A DNA stretch of 64,000 bases, taken from contig NZ_JAYEES010000003.1 of NCBI RefSeq assembly GCF_034653275.1, forward strand, positions 1,054,001-1,118,000. Reading direction: 5' to 3'. The notes under the pieces are model-generated. The model was not told where the DNA came from, did no database searches, and worked only from the letters and a program-made list of their open reading frames with translations. Each line of letters begins with the position of its first letter. The stretch's first letter is position 1. The DNA comes from Nitrospirillum sp034653275 (GTDB lineage: Bacteria; Pseudomonadota; Alphaproteobacteria; Azospirillales; Azospirillaceae). Below are positions 53,125 through 62,054 of this stretch, piece after piece. The translations under genes were made by a program, and so were the position numbers.

Positions 53125-54135
53125 ATGGGGACGTTAAAGGGCGCCGTTATTGGCTTGGTTTTCTTCCTTCAAGGACCCGCGCTGGCGCGGGCGGAAGAAC
53201 CGACCATGGAGTCGATCACCCAGAGGGTTCATGCCCAGCTTTACGTGGACGATCCGGCGGGGCGCGGTGGGATGGTGGAATTCCACGATGGCTATCAGTT
53301 CGTGCAATGCCGGCATTTACCGCAACAGACCATCGTCGTCTGCGAGGCGGGCGGTACCCGGGGCCAGCCTTGGCTACGGCACGCCCTGACCCAAGAGCGA
53401 CTGGCGGCCCTGAAAGGCATGGGCTTCACCGCCGACCGGCAGACGGGAAACTTCATCCGGCGATGGGATCCGGCGCCTGAGCCTAAGATGCTGATGGCCT
53501 TCATGGTGCATGCCCTGGATGTGGGATACAGCCCCAGCGGCCAGGAGACGGAGCTGCAATACGGTTGGTTTCCGGCCCAGGCGTGTCCGCCGCGCGTCGC
53601 CGCCGGCAACGCCTATGGTGGGGCCGTGATCTTCGACGGCACCAAGCCGAGGGCCGCGCAAGGATGCCGCCTGGAGCCGGTGGAGGAGAGGGATGACAAG
53701 CCCCTTGCCCGTCCGCCGGCCCCGCCGGCAGACGCTTCCGACGCCATGTCCCGGCAGCAACAGGCCATTTCGGCGGCCGTGACCTGGGTGGCTGGCGGCA
53801 CGGGGCCGGAGCATCGCATCGCCATTCTCTCCTGGGGTGACTTCTACATCCAGTGCATGAAGGCGGAGGACCCCTCGATGCAGTGCGAGGTCGTGTCCGC
53901 CGATGTCATGCCCCGCCTGAAACGTGTGCTGAACGCCGCCGCCGGCAGGCGGCTGCGGAAGCTGGGCTTCCTGGAACCCGGCTACTCCATGAACTACATC
54001 GGGTGGTTCAGGTTGAACGACGGCAAGCCTGAGAACTGGGCCTGGTCGACAATGCGGGCGGCGCTGACGGCTTTCGGTGGCTACGCCATCCAGCCGGTGA
54101 CCGTGGAGCGTCGCTCCTTGAAAGGGGAAACCTGA
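53125..54135 (+). CDS. Secreted protein of unknown function
   Basis: 336 residues from the ATG at 53125, chosen because a signal peptide follows (cleavage after ARA). Two similar halves: MVEFHDGYQFVQCRHLPQQ and WGDFYIQCMKAEDPSMQ each place a cysteine after an aromatic strand, and each half ends in a LKxMGF / LRKLGF motif followed by an aromatic strand. This looks like an internally duplicated domain. No family recognised. Confidence 0.7.
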   Translation: MGTLKGAVIGLVFFLQGPALARAEEPTMESITQRVHAQLYVDDPAGRGGMVEFHDGYQFVQCRHLPQQTIVVCEAGGTRGQPWLRHALTQERLAALKGMGFTADRQTGNFIRRWDPAPEPKMLMAFMVHALDVGYSPSGQETELQYGWFPAQACPPRVAAGNAYGGAVIFDGTKPRAAQGCRLEPVEERDDKPLARPPAPPADASDAMSRQQQAISAAVTWVAGGTGPEHRIAILSWGDFYIQCMKAEDPSMQCEVVSADVMPRLKRVLNAAAGRRLRKLGFLEPGYSMNYIGWFRLNDGKPENWAWSTMRAALTAFGGYAIQPVTVERRSLKGET

Positions 54136-54145
54136 GCCACCCGAC

Positions 54146-55045
54146 TTAGGGGGAGGTCCGGTCGGCGCCACCGACTGCCGACGTTCCGATCACCTCCGCC
54201 AGCGCCACCAGGCGGTGCGCCTCGGCCACATGCAGGGCTTCCACCAGGCGGCCGTCCACCAGCACGACAGCCTTGCCCTGGGCCATGGCCTCGGCATGGG
54301 CGGCGATGATCCGGCAGGCGCGGTCCAGCGAGGCCGCGTCGGGGGCGAAGGCGGCGTTGGCGGCGGTTAACTGCTTGGGATGGATCAGGGTCTTGCCGTC
54401 AAAGCCCAGTTCCACCCCCTGGCGGCAACTGGCGTCCAGGCCGGCGTCATCATCCAGGTCCAGGTGCACGCCGTCCAGTATGGCCAGGCCGTGGGCGCGG
54501 GCTGCCAGCAGGCACAGGCCCAGGGCCGTGATCATGGGCAGGCGCATCGGCGTATGCTGGGCGTGCAATTCCTTGGCCAAATCCGAGGTGCCCAGCACCA
54601 TGCCGGCCAGGCGGGGGGAGGCGGAGGCGATTTCCCTGGCGTTCAGCATGCCCAAGGCGGTTTCCATCATGACCCACAGGGGAAGGTCGTTGGTCGCCCC
54701 CTGCGCCGCCAGCAAACGGTCCGCCTGACGCACCGCCTCCGCCGACTCCACCTTGGGGATCAGCACGCCCTGGGCCCCCGACCGGGCCACCGCCGCCAGG
54801 TCGGCATGGCCCCACGGCGTGTCCAGGCCGTTGACGCGAATCAGCACCTCGCGCCGGCCGAAGCCGCCGGCGGCCACGGCGGCCAGCACCTGATCGCGCG
54901 CCAGATCCTTGGCGTCCGGCGCCACCGCGTCCTCCAGATCCAGGATCAGGACGTCGGCGTCCAGGCCCTTGGCCTTTTCCAGCGCGCGGGCGTTGGACCC
55001 CGGCATGTACAGGGCGGAACGGCGGGGGCGGGCGGTGACGGGCAT
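54146..55045 (-). CDS. CitE-like CoA-ester lyase (HpcH/HpaI family)
   Basis: Mg-dependent C-C lyase/thioesterase of the citrate lyase beta / malyl-CoA lyase group. 299 residues from the ATG at 55045. Family residues: SALYMPGSNARALEKA, LDLEDAVAPDAKD, VLIPKVESAEAV, LGTSDLAKEL, GFDGKTLIHPKQL. No citrate lyase alpha/gamma genes adjoin, so it is more likely a stand-alone malyl-, citramalyl- or beta-methylmalyl-CoA enzyme. Confidence 0.87.
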   Translation of the reverse strand: MPVTARPRRSALYMPGSNARALEKAKGLDADVLILDLEDAVAPDAKDLARDQVLAAVAAGGFGRREVLIRVNGLDTPWGHADLAAVARSGAQGVLIPKVESAEAVRQADRLLAAQGATNDLPLWVMMETALGMLNAREIASASPRLAGMVLGTSDLAKELHAQHTPMRLPMITALGLCLLAARAHGLAILDGVHLDLDDDAGLDASCRQGVELGFDGKTLIHPKQLTAANAAFAPDAASLDRACRIIAAHAEAMAQGKAVVLVDGRLVEALHVAEAHRLVALAEVIGTSAVGGADRTSP

Positions 55046-55301
55046 GGGCGGCTCGTACAAGATGGGCAAGATGGGCGGACGGATTTGCGGCACCATAGCG
55101 CCGTCCTGTGACGGGGGCGACGGCCGCCCGCGTCCCATCCGTGGTAACAGGATCAGCATCCCCATGTCCCGCGTCATGCGGCTTGCCCACAGCCTGTCGC
55201 GGGTCTACCCCTAAGACAGGCCGTCATCCTGTCCCCGGATGCCCCTTATCCGGGGGCCCGGTCCTGGGGCAGGTCCATTGCTACCGAGGAGCCCTTCCCC
55301 G

Positions 55302-55856
55302 ATGCCGTCGCGTACCCGCCGCCCATTCCTTTCCCCCGCAACGCGCCATGGCACGCGAGTGGGTGGCACCCAACTGTGTGGCGCCTTCCTGGGGGCGCTG
55401 TTGTGCCTGGGCGCCGGCGGCGCCTGGGCCCAGGTGGCGCCACCGCCGCAAGAGGGCGCGCCCGGTGCCGGTGAGCCGGTCACCGCCAACCAGCCGCTGC
55501 TGCGCGATCCCCGCCTGGTGGGCAACGCCAAGGCGCCGCCGCGCGACGTGGAGTGCGTGGTGGGGGCCGGCAGCCCCTGCGCCGGCCGCATGGATTTCAA
55601 CGACGGCCGCAGCTTCGGCTTCAAGATCAGCGGCCCGGGCGAGGCCCTGTTCCGCAACATCGGCAACCGCCGCTGCACCCTGGAATACATCCTGACCGAC
55701 AGCACGGTGGCCACGGCCGGCCGCACCATGGACCTGGCCGCCGGCGCCGCCACCACGCTGAAGGTGCGCGACGCCCAGGGCATGCATGTCCGCCTGTCGG
55801 CGCGCGGCATGGCCTCCCCCATTTGCGAACTGGAAGTGACGGCCAAGCAGTCATGA
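55302..55856 (+). CDS. Secreted protein of unknown function, coupled to a thioredoxin-like gene
   Basis: 184 residues from the ATG at 55302 (GAGGAG upstream). Signal peptide (cleavage after AWA), a Pro-rich stretch, then a domain with four cysteines (VECVVGAGSPCAGR, RRCTLEYIL, PICELEV). The cysteines and the adjoining thioredoxin-like gene suggest disulphide handling of this or related proteins. No family recognised. Confidence 0.7.
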   Translation: MPSRTRRPFLSPATRHGTRVGGTQLCGAFLGALLCLGAGGAWAQVAPPPQEGAPGAGEPVTANQPLLRDPRLVGNAKAPPRDVECVVGAGSPCAGRMDFNDGRSFGFKISGPGEALFRNIGNRRCTLEYILTDSTVATAGRTMDLAAGAATTLKVRDAQGMHVRLSARGMASPICELEVTAKQS

Positions 55857-55870
55857 GAGGAGTGGCCCCG

Positions 55871-56368
55871 ATGCGTCCCCTGCTGATCGCCCTGTCCCTG
55901 GCGGTGGCGCCGCTGATGGTGCCAATGCCCACCCGTGCCGGAGACGCTGCACCCATCGCGGCGGAGGCGTTCGACCCCGCCCGGGACGCCGCCCATGATG
56001 TGGCCGTGGCGGCATCCCAGGCCAAGGCGCAGGGCAAGCGCGTGCTGGTGGACGTGGGCGGGGAGTGGTGCGTGTGGTGCCATCGTTTCGACGCCCTGTT
56101 CACCGATGACGCGCGGCTGCGCACGCTGCGTGACCAGGGCTTCGTCACCGTGAAGGTGAACTGGAGCAAGGAGAACAAGAACGAGGCGCTGCTGGGCCAG
56201 TGGCCCAAGATGGCGGGCTATCCCCACCTGTTCGTCCTGGATGGCGAGGGCAAGGTGCTGCACTCCCAGGACACCGGGCTGCTGGAACAGGGCAAGGGCT
56301 ACGACACCGGCAAAGTGGCGGCCTTCCTGACGGAATGGGGCGCCAAGGCGCCGGGCTCCCGCATCTGA
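55871..56368 (+). CDS. Periplasmic thioredoxin-fold protein
   Basis: 165 residues from the ATG at 55871 (AGAGGAG 8 nt upstream; an in-frame ATG at 55853 overlaps the previous stop). Signal peptide (cleavage near TRA-GDA), thioredoxin-like domain with the redox motif WCVWCH and the cis-proline region AGYPHLFVLD. Related to DUF255/thioredoxin_7 proteins. Probably a periplasmic disulphide reductase or oxidase. Confidence 0.83.
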   Translation: MRPLLIALSLAVAPLMVPMPTRAGDAAPIAAEAFDPARDAAHDVAVAASQAKAQGKRVLVDVGGEWCVWCHRFDALFTDDARLRTLRDQGFVTVKVNWSKENKNEALLGQWPKMAGYPHLFVLDGEGKVLHSQDTGLLEQGKGYDTGKVAAFLTEWGAKAPGSRI

Positions 56369-56388
56369 GCCTCTGTTCACGCCATGAA

Positions 56389-56424
56389 AAAAGGGCGCCG
56401 GCCTCATCGAGGCGGCGCCCTTTT
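56389..56424. terminator. Bidirectional terminator between thioredoxin-like gene and asd
   Basis: A 16-bp stem with one bulged G (AAAAGGGCGCCGGCCTC / GAGGCGGCGCCCTTTT) and a 3-nt loop, with A/T tracts on both sides. Confidence 0.92.
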
Positions 56425-56447
56425 CCTGGGTTTGGCCAGCCGGCCGA

Positions 56448-57464
56448 CTACTTCTTCAGGTGATCCTTCACCAGCCGTTCGGCGATCTGCACGGCGTTCA
56501 GCGCCGCACCCTTGCGCAGGTTGTCGGAGACGACCCACAGGTTCAGGCCGTTTTCCACGGTGAAATCCTCGCGCAGGCGGCTGACGAACACCAGGTCGTC
56601 GCCGGCGGCCTCGACGGGGGTGACATAGCCCTCGTCGGCCTGGTGGTCGATCAGAGACACGCCCTTGGCCCGGCGCAGGGCGGCGCGGGCCTCATCGGCG
56701 CTGATGGGGTTCTCGAACTCCACGTTGATCGCCTCGGAATGGGCGATGAACACGGGCACGCGCACGCAGGTGGCGGTCACCTTGATGGACGGATCCAGGA
56801 TCTTCTTGGTCTCCACCGTCATCTTCCACTCTTCCTTGGTGGTGCCGTCTTCCATAAAGACGTCGATGTGGGGGATGACGTTGAAGGCGATCTGCTTGGT
56901 GAACTGCTTCTTCTCGACCGGGTCGTTCACATAGATGGCGCGGGTCTGGGTGAACAGCTCGTCCATCGCCTCCTTGCCGGCGCCCGACACGGACTGGTAG
57001 GTCGACACCACCACGCGGCGGATGCGGGCCAGGTCGTGCAGGGGCTTCAACGCCACCACCATCTGGATGGTGGAGCAGTTGGGGTTGGCGATGATGCCCT
57101 TCTTCTTGTAGCCGGCGATGGCCTCGGGGTTCACCTCCGGCACCACCAGGGGCACATCCGGATCCATGCGGAAATGACTGGTGTTGTCGATCACCACGGC
57201 GCCGGCGGCGGCGGCCTTGGGCGCGAACTGGGCGGACACCTTGGCGCCGGCCGAGGACAGTACGATGTCGGTGCCGGTGAAGTCGAACTTGGCCAGGTCC
57301 TGCACCCGCAGGTCATCGTCGCCGAAGCTGATCTCCGACCCGATGGAGCGCTCGGACGCCAGGGCCACGACCTCGCTCACGGGGAATTCCCGTTCCGCCA
57401 GGATCTGCAGCATCTCGCGCCCGACATTGCCCGTGGCGCCCACGACGGCGACTTTATAGCCCAT
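56448..57464 (-). CDS. asd: Aspartate-semialdehyde dehydrogenase
   Basis: Reduces aspartyl phosphate to the semialdehyde, the branch point to lysine/DAP, threonine and methionine. 338 residues from the ATG at 57464 (GAGGAG 7 nt upstream). VAVVGATGNVGREML binds NADP, the catalytic cysteine is in NPNCSTIQM, and FNVIPHID and the C-terminal domain are complete. Supplies the pathway that ends at dapF, also in this window. Confidence 0.95.
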   Translation of the reverse strand: MGYKVAVVGATGNVGREMLQILAEREFPVSEVVALASERSIGSEISFGDDDLRVQDLAKFDFTGTDIVLSSAGAKVSAQFAPKAAAAGAVVIDNTSHFRMDPDVPLVVPEVNPEAIAGYKKKGIIANPNCSTIQMVVALKPLHDLARIRRVVVSTYQSVSGAGKEAMDELFTQTRAIYVNDPVEKKQFTKQIAFNVIPHIDVFMEDGTTKEEWKMTVETKKILDPSIKVTATCVRVPVFIAHSEAINVEFENPISADEARAALRRAKGVSLIDHQADEGYVTPVEAAGDDLVFVSRLREDFTVENGLNLWVVSDNLRKGAALNAVQIAERLVKDHLKK

Positions 57465-57654
57465 GGCCATGCTCCTCATATCTCTGGCGGGGACCAGGGG
57501 GCGGGCCGCTTGCGGGGGCGGGGGCCCCTCTGGTCTAATTCGGCGGAGACTTAAGGCCGGCCGGCGGGCTTTGCAAGCGCGCAGGCGTCAGTGCCGCCCC
57601 GCGAACAGGCCGGCCGCGTTGAGACTGGGCGCGTTGAGACTGGGAGGAAAGACC

Positions 57655-57996
57655 ATGACGGCACACGAACCGCGCATCGCCACCTATGACGCGTTCTGGC
57701 CCTTCTACTTGGGCGAACACGCGCTGCCGGCCACGCGGGCCTGGCACTTCGTGGGCACCGGCCTGGTGCTGCTGGCGCTGGCCGGCGGGTTGGTCACGGG
57801 GGATTGGCGTTACTTCGCCGCCGCCCCGGTATGTGGCTACCTCTTCGCCTGGATCAGCCACTTCTTCGTGGAGCACAACCGGCCAGCCACCTTCACCTAT
57901 CCGCTGTGGTCGCTGGTCAGCGACTTCCGCATGTTCTTCCTGTTCGTGGCCGGCCGGCTGGGGGCCGAGTTGCGCCGCCACGGGATCAGCCGCTGA
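57655..57996 (+). CDS. DUF962/Mpo1-like membrane protein
   Basis: 113 residues from the ATG at 57655 (GGGAGGAAA upstream). Two or three membrane helices with conserved histidines (WHFVGTG and WISHFFVEHNRPATF) as in yeast Mpo1, an Fe-dependent dioxygenase for 2-hydroxy fatty acids. The bacterial role is inferred from family only. Confidence 0.8.
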   Translation: MTAHEPRIATYDAFWPFYLGEHALPATRAWHFVGTGLVLLALAGGLVTGDWRYFAAAPVCGYLFAWISHFFVEHNRPATFTYPLWSLVSDFRMFFLFVAGRLGAELRRHGISR

Positions 57997-58040
57997 CGGA
58001 CCGTCGCCCTCTTAAGCCTGCCACCAAAGGATAAGCCGCC

Positions 58041-58301
58041 TTGGCTCAGATCGTCGACACCATCGCCCATGCCATCAAGCGCGCGGACAAAACCTTCTTT
58101 AACGAAAATTATACCAAGCAGGCTCAAGCTGTAGTCGACGGCCTGCGCAAGGCGGGTTTTGAGATCGTTCCGGTCAAACCCCCGGAAGTACTGGTGGAGT
58201 ACGCGATTGAAAACATCCCCTTCGGCCGCCTGCGCCCGTCAGAGTTGATCCGTGCCTTGTACGGCACAATGGTTGAGAATTGCCGCAAGTTTGTATCTTA
58301 G
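58041..58301 (+). CDS. Small conserved-looking protein, unknown function
   Basis: 86 residues from a TTG start (AAGGA 9-10 nt upstream). Soluble, alpha/beta pattern: IAHAIKRADKTFFNENYTK, AVVDGLRKAGFEIVPVKP, ENIPFGRLRPSELIRALY. Codon use and periodicity look like a real gene. No family recognised. Confidence 0.65.
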   Translation: MAQIVDTIAHAIKRADKTFFNENYTKQAQAVVDGLRKAGFEIVPVKPPEVLVEYAIENIPFGRLRPSELIRALYGTMVENCRKFVS

Positions 58302-58425
58302 GATCGATGGTTTATTTCCCGGAATACGGGGTGAATCCGCTTCTAAAACGCGCGGCCCCGGTGCAACAATGTAGTCAGCGCGCCTGATTTCAGGGCGATG
58401 GTGGTAAGTCGGGTGGCTAGGCTGC

Positions 58426-59718
58426 ATGCATCCTGAACGACAGTACCAGGACGGGTTTGAATTTCGGCGGGTGACCCCGGCCGAGGTCATCGAGGCGGCC
58501 CGCAGGCATGAACGGCTGATCGAGGGCCGCATCGGTGGCGCCCGTTTCGCCTTCATCCTGCACGACCTGCGGGGTGCCGTCCTGTCCACCCTGAACCTGA
58601 CCGACGCCGACCTGACGGGCAGCCGCCTGGACCAGGCCCAGCTGGTGGGTACGCGGCTGCGCAACGCGTCCCTTTTCGCCTGCGACTTCCGCCTGGCCTG
58701 CCTGCGTCAGGCGGACCTGTCGAAATCCGACCTGCGCGGCGTCAGCATGCGCGGCGCCGACCTGACCAAGGCCCGCATGCGCGAGGCGGACGTGCGCGAG
58801 GCGGTGCTGGCCGTCTATCGCGGCGGCAAGCCCCTGCCGGAAACCTTCGACGGCCGCATCCCCGATCTGACCTCGGCCATCGCCATCGGCGCCGATATGG
58901 GCGAAAGCCGGATGAACGGCGCCTGGACCCTGAACGCCGACTTCACCGACGCCAACCTGGCGGGGGCGGATCTGCGGGGCGCCGACCTGCGCGGCGCCGT
59001 ATTCAAGGGGGCCAACATGCAGGGCGCCAACCTGTCGGAAACCAGGCTGCACGGCACCTCCTTCGCCGGGGCGCTCTTGACCGACACCCTCTTCACCGAC
59101 GCCATCCTCGAAGACGCCAACTTCCGTGGCGCCATCATGGAATCCAGCCTCGTCGGCCGGCTGCGCGGCAAGGGCGCCGTCCTGCCGGGTGAGGGCGGGG
59201 AAAGCGCCCGGCCCGTGATGGAGGTGGTGGAGGATCATGCCGTCTGGGTGGCCGCGGCCGGCCGCTCCGGCGCCCGCGCCGATCTGTCGGGCCGTGACCT
59301 GAGCGGCCTTGTCCTGTCGGGTCGCAATTTGACCGCGGCGAAGATGGCCTATGCCGTGGCCCGCCGTCTGGTGCTGACGGGGTCGTCCCTGGTCATGGCC
59401 GACCTGGAGTGTGTGGACTTGCAGGACGCGGTGCTGGTGGGCGTGGACGCCCGGGGCGCCAATTTCGAGCGCGCCCACCTGAACGGCGCCGACCTGCAGA
59501 ACGCCAACCTGGGCCTGCTGGAAAGTGCGGAACAGCCGGACCGCAAATGGCCCGCCCGCCTGACCCGCGCCCGCCTGCGCGGCGCCAACCTGCGGGGGGC
59601 GAACCTGCGCGGCGCCGTGCTGCGGGAGGCGGACCTGACCGGCGCCGACCTGCGCGACGCCCAGTTGGACGGCATCGTCCTGGACGGCGCCAACACCGCC
59701 CAGGTGCGGTCCAAATAG
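58426..59718 (+). CDS. Pentapeptide-repeat protein, paralogue 2
   Basis: Function unknown. 430 residues with the same order of parts as the protein at 30050: helical head (RHERLIEGRIGGARFAFILHDL), repeat block (about 45-122), insert (AVYRGGKPLPETFDG), second block (about 150-240), linker with DHAVWVAAAGRSGARADL, third block to the end. No signal peptide. Monocistronic and ended by a terminator hairpin. The two genes are about 27 kb apart, so this is not a recent tandem duplication. Confidence 0.85.
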   Translation: MHPERQYQDGFEFRRVTPAEVIEAARRHERLIEGRIGGARFAFILHDLRGAVLSTLNLTDADLTGSRLDQAQLVGTRLRNASLFACDFRLACLRQADLSKSDLRGVSMRGADLTKARMREADVREAVLAVYRGGKPLPETFDGRIPDLTSAIAIGADMGESRMNGAWTLNADFTDANLAGADLRGADLRGAVFKGANMQGANLSETRLHGTSFAGALLTDTLFTDAILEDANFRGAIMESSLVGRLRGKGAVLPGEGGESARPVMEVVEDHAVWVAAAGRSGARADLSGRDLSGLVLSGRNLTAAKMAYAVARRLVLTGSSLVMADLECVDLQDAVLVGVDARGANFERAHLNGADLQNANLGLLESAEQPDRKWPARLTRARLRGANLRGANLRGAVLREADLTGADLRDAQLDGIVLDGANTAQVRSK

Positions 59719-59763
59719 ACCCCAGAGTTACAGGCGCCGTCGCGTTCGGGGATCGAGAGAAAG

Positions 59764-59800
59764 AAAAAGGCCTGGAACCGACATGGCTCCATGCCTTTTT
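59764..59800. terminator. Bidirectional terminator between pentapeptide gene and leuB
   Basis: A 13-nt stem with one mismatch (AAAAAGGCCTGGA / TCCATGCCTTTTT), with U-runs on both strands. Confidence 0.87.
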
Positions 59801-59821
59801 CATTGCTATGAGACGCCGGCC

Positions 59822-60931
59822 TCAGCCCACCAGCTTGTCCAGCTCGCGCAGGATGCTGTCGCCCATCACGGAGGTGGAGCAGCGGGCCATGCCCGGGGAC
59901 ATGATGTCGGCGGTGCGCATGCCGCCCTTCAGGACGTTCTGCACCGCCCGGTCCAGCAGGTCGGCCTCCTCGCCCCGGTCGAAGGAGTAGCGCAGCGCCA
60001 TGCCGAAGCTCAGCAGCGAGGCGATGGGGTTGGCGATGTCGCGGCCGGCGATGTCGGGGGCGGAGCCGTGCACCGGCTCATACAGGGCCTTGCGGCGGCC
60101 GTTGGCATCGGCGGCGCCCAACGAGGCCGAGGGCAGCATGCCGATGGAGCCGGTCAGCATGGCGGCCTCGTCCGACAGGATGTCGCCGAACAGGTTGTCG
60201 GTGACGATGACGTCGAACTGCTTGGGGTTGCGCACCAGCTGCATGGCGGCGGCGTCGGCCAGCATGTGGCTCAGTTCCACGTCCTTGTATTCCGCCGCGT
60301 GCAGGGCGGTGACGTCCTGATTCCACAGCAGGCCGGATTCCATGACGTTGCGCTTCTCGCAGGAGCAGACCTTGTTGCCGCGCTTGCGCGCCAACTCGAA
60401 GGCGACGCGGGCCACGCGCTGGATTTCCGGGGTGGTGTAGACCTGGGTGTTCACGCCCCGGCGGATGCCGTTGCCCAGATCCTCGATGCCGCGCGGCTCA
60501 CCGAAATAGACGCCGCCCGTCAGCTCGCGGACGATCATGATGTCCAGGCCGCGCACCACCTCGGGCTTCAGGGTCGAGGCGTCGACCAGGGCGTCGAACA
60601 CCACGGCCGGGCGCAGGTTGGCGAACAGCTCCATCTCCTTGCGCAGGCGCAGCAGACCGGCCTCCGGCCGCTTGTCGAAGCTGACGCCATCCCACTTCGG
60701 GCCGCCCACGGCGCCCAGCAGCACGGCGTCGGCGGCCAGCGCCTGGGCCATGGTCTCATCGGACAGGGGCACGCCGTAGGCGTCGATGGCGCAGCCGCCG
60801 ACCAGGCCTTCCGACACGGTGAACTCCAGGTCGCGGCGGCGGCCCATCCAGTCGATGACGCGGCGGACCTGGCGCATGACTTCCGGCCCGATACCGTCGC
60901 CCGGCAGCATGAGAAGAGAGTAAGCGGCCAT
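59822..60931 (-). CDS. leuB: 3-Isopropylmalate dehydrogenase
   Basis: Oxidatively decarboxylates 3-isopropylmalate in leucine synthesis (NAD+). 369 residues from the ATG at 60931. LPGDGIGPEVM at the start, GAVGGPKWD, RELTGGVYFGEPRG and the C-terminal EPVHGSAPDIAGRDIANP. Preceded 211 nt upstream by leuD. Confidence 0.96.
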   Translation of the reverse strand: MAAYSLLMLPGDGIGPEVMRQVRRVIDWMGRRRDLEFTVSEGLVGGCAIDAYGVPLSDETMAQALAADAVLLGAVGGPKWDGVSFDKRPEAGLLRLRKEMELFANLRPAVVFDALVDASTLKPEVVRGLDIMIVRELTGGVYFGEPRGIEDLGNGIRRGVNTQVYTTPEIQRVARVAFELARKRGNKVCSCEKRNVMESGLLWNQDVTALHAAEYKDVELSHMLADAAAMQLVRNPKQFDVIVTDNLFGDILSDEAAMLTGSIGMLPSASLGAADANGRRKALYEPVHGSAPDIAGRDIANPIASLLSFGMALRYSFDRGEEADLLDRAVQNVLKGGMRTADIMSPGMARCSTSVMGDSILRELDKLVG

Positions 60932-61142
60932 GGATGAACCCTTTTTGTCGGATGGTGCGGCGTCGCCGCGGCTGCCGGCTTCCCTGTTCGGGGTGGGCCG
61001 GCGGCCGGCCGGGCGTGTGGCCTCTAGATATTGGTTAGCGAAAATACGGGTGGGCCGGCATCCTGCCAACCCCCTGTTTCGGCCGCGAACCGCGCCAGGG
61101 AGCGGCGCCCCCGGCCGTCACAGCATGGTCACGGGTGGGCGC

Positions 61143-61757
61143 TCAACGCGCCCAGCGCCACGGCTGCCCCGTCTGCTGCTGCGCCTCGAACGCGTCGATG
61201 GCGCTCACCTGCTGCAGGGTCAGGCCGATGTCGTCCAGGCCGTTCAACAGGCAATGGCGGCGGAACGGTTCCACATCGAAGCCCACGCTCTCGCCGTCCG
61301 GGGTGGTGATGGTCTGCTTCTCCAGGTCCACGGTGAAGGTGGCGTTGGCGCCCTTGGCCGCCTCGTCCATCAGCCGGTCCACCACGTCCTGGGGCAGGGC
61401 GATGGGCAGGATGCCGTTCTTGAAGCAGTTGTTGAAGAAGATGTCGGCGAAGCTGGGGGCGATGACGCAGCGGATGCCGTAGTCCAGCAGGGCCCACGGC
61501 GCGTGCTCGCGCGACGAGCCGCAGCCGAAGTTGTCGCCCGCCACCAGGATGCTGGCCTTGCGGTAGGCCGGCTGGTTCAGGATGAAGTCCGCCCGGTCGC
61601 TGCCGTCCTCGTTGAAGCGGAGGGAGGAGAAAAGCCCGCTGCCCAGACCGGTGCGCTTGATGGTCTTCAGGTACCGTGCCGGGATGATCATGTCCGTGTC
61701 GATGTTCTGGATCGGCAGGGGGGCGGCGACGCCGGTCAGGATGGTGAACTTGTCCAT
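61143..61757 (-). CDS. leuD: 3-Isopropylmalate dehydratase small subunit
   Basis: Small (swivel) subunit of isopropylmalate isomerase. 204 residues from the ATG at 61757. NIDTDMIIPARYLKTI, GDNFGCGSSREHAPWAL and IAPSFADIFFNN are diagnostic. The large subunit leuC is not next to it; zapE diverges upstream. Confidence 0.96.
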   Translation of the reverse strand: MDKFTILTGVAAPLPIQNIDTDMIIPARYLKTIKRTGLGSGLFSSLRFNEDGSDRADFILNQPAYRKASILVAGDNFGCGSSREHAPWALLDYGIRCVIAPSFADIFFNNCFKNGILPIALPQDVVDRLMDEAAKGANATFTVDLEKQTITTPDGESVGFDVEPFRRHCLLNGLDDIGLTLQQVSAIDAFEAQQQTGQPWRWAR

Positions 61758-62054
61758 GGGCTCTCGTCCGGTGACTACAATACGGGTGACACTGTCCCTT
61801 TTTGCCACAAGGCGGACGGGGCCAACAACCACCGGCGATGATGCGTCAACGCGCGACAGCCCCCACCGAAACGCAAGGGAAGTACGGCAATAGGTCGTTT
61901 TGCGAACTTATATTGCGTCTTCGGGCCGGGGGATCGGGGCGGGCGGCCACCCGGGCGGGGTGGCGCAAGGGTGCGTTGATCCCCCGCCCGGTTGCCGGAA
62001 ACGGGCCGTTTCGATATGAGGAACCGCCCTTTCCCAGCATCCCGGTGGTCCCCC

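Noticed and set aside
54146..55045. Citrate lyase beta subunit (citE proper)
   Set aside because: No citrate lyase alpha, gamma or accessory genes adjoin; only the broader CoA-ester lyase family is supported.
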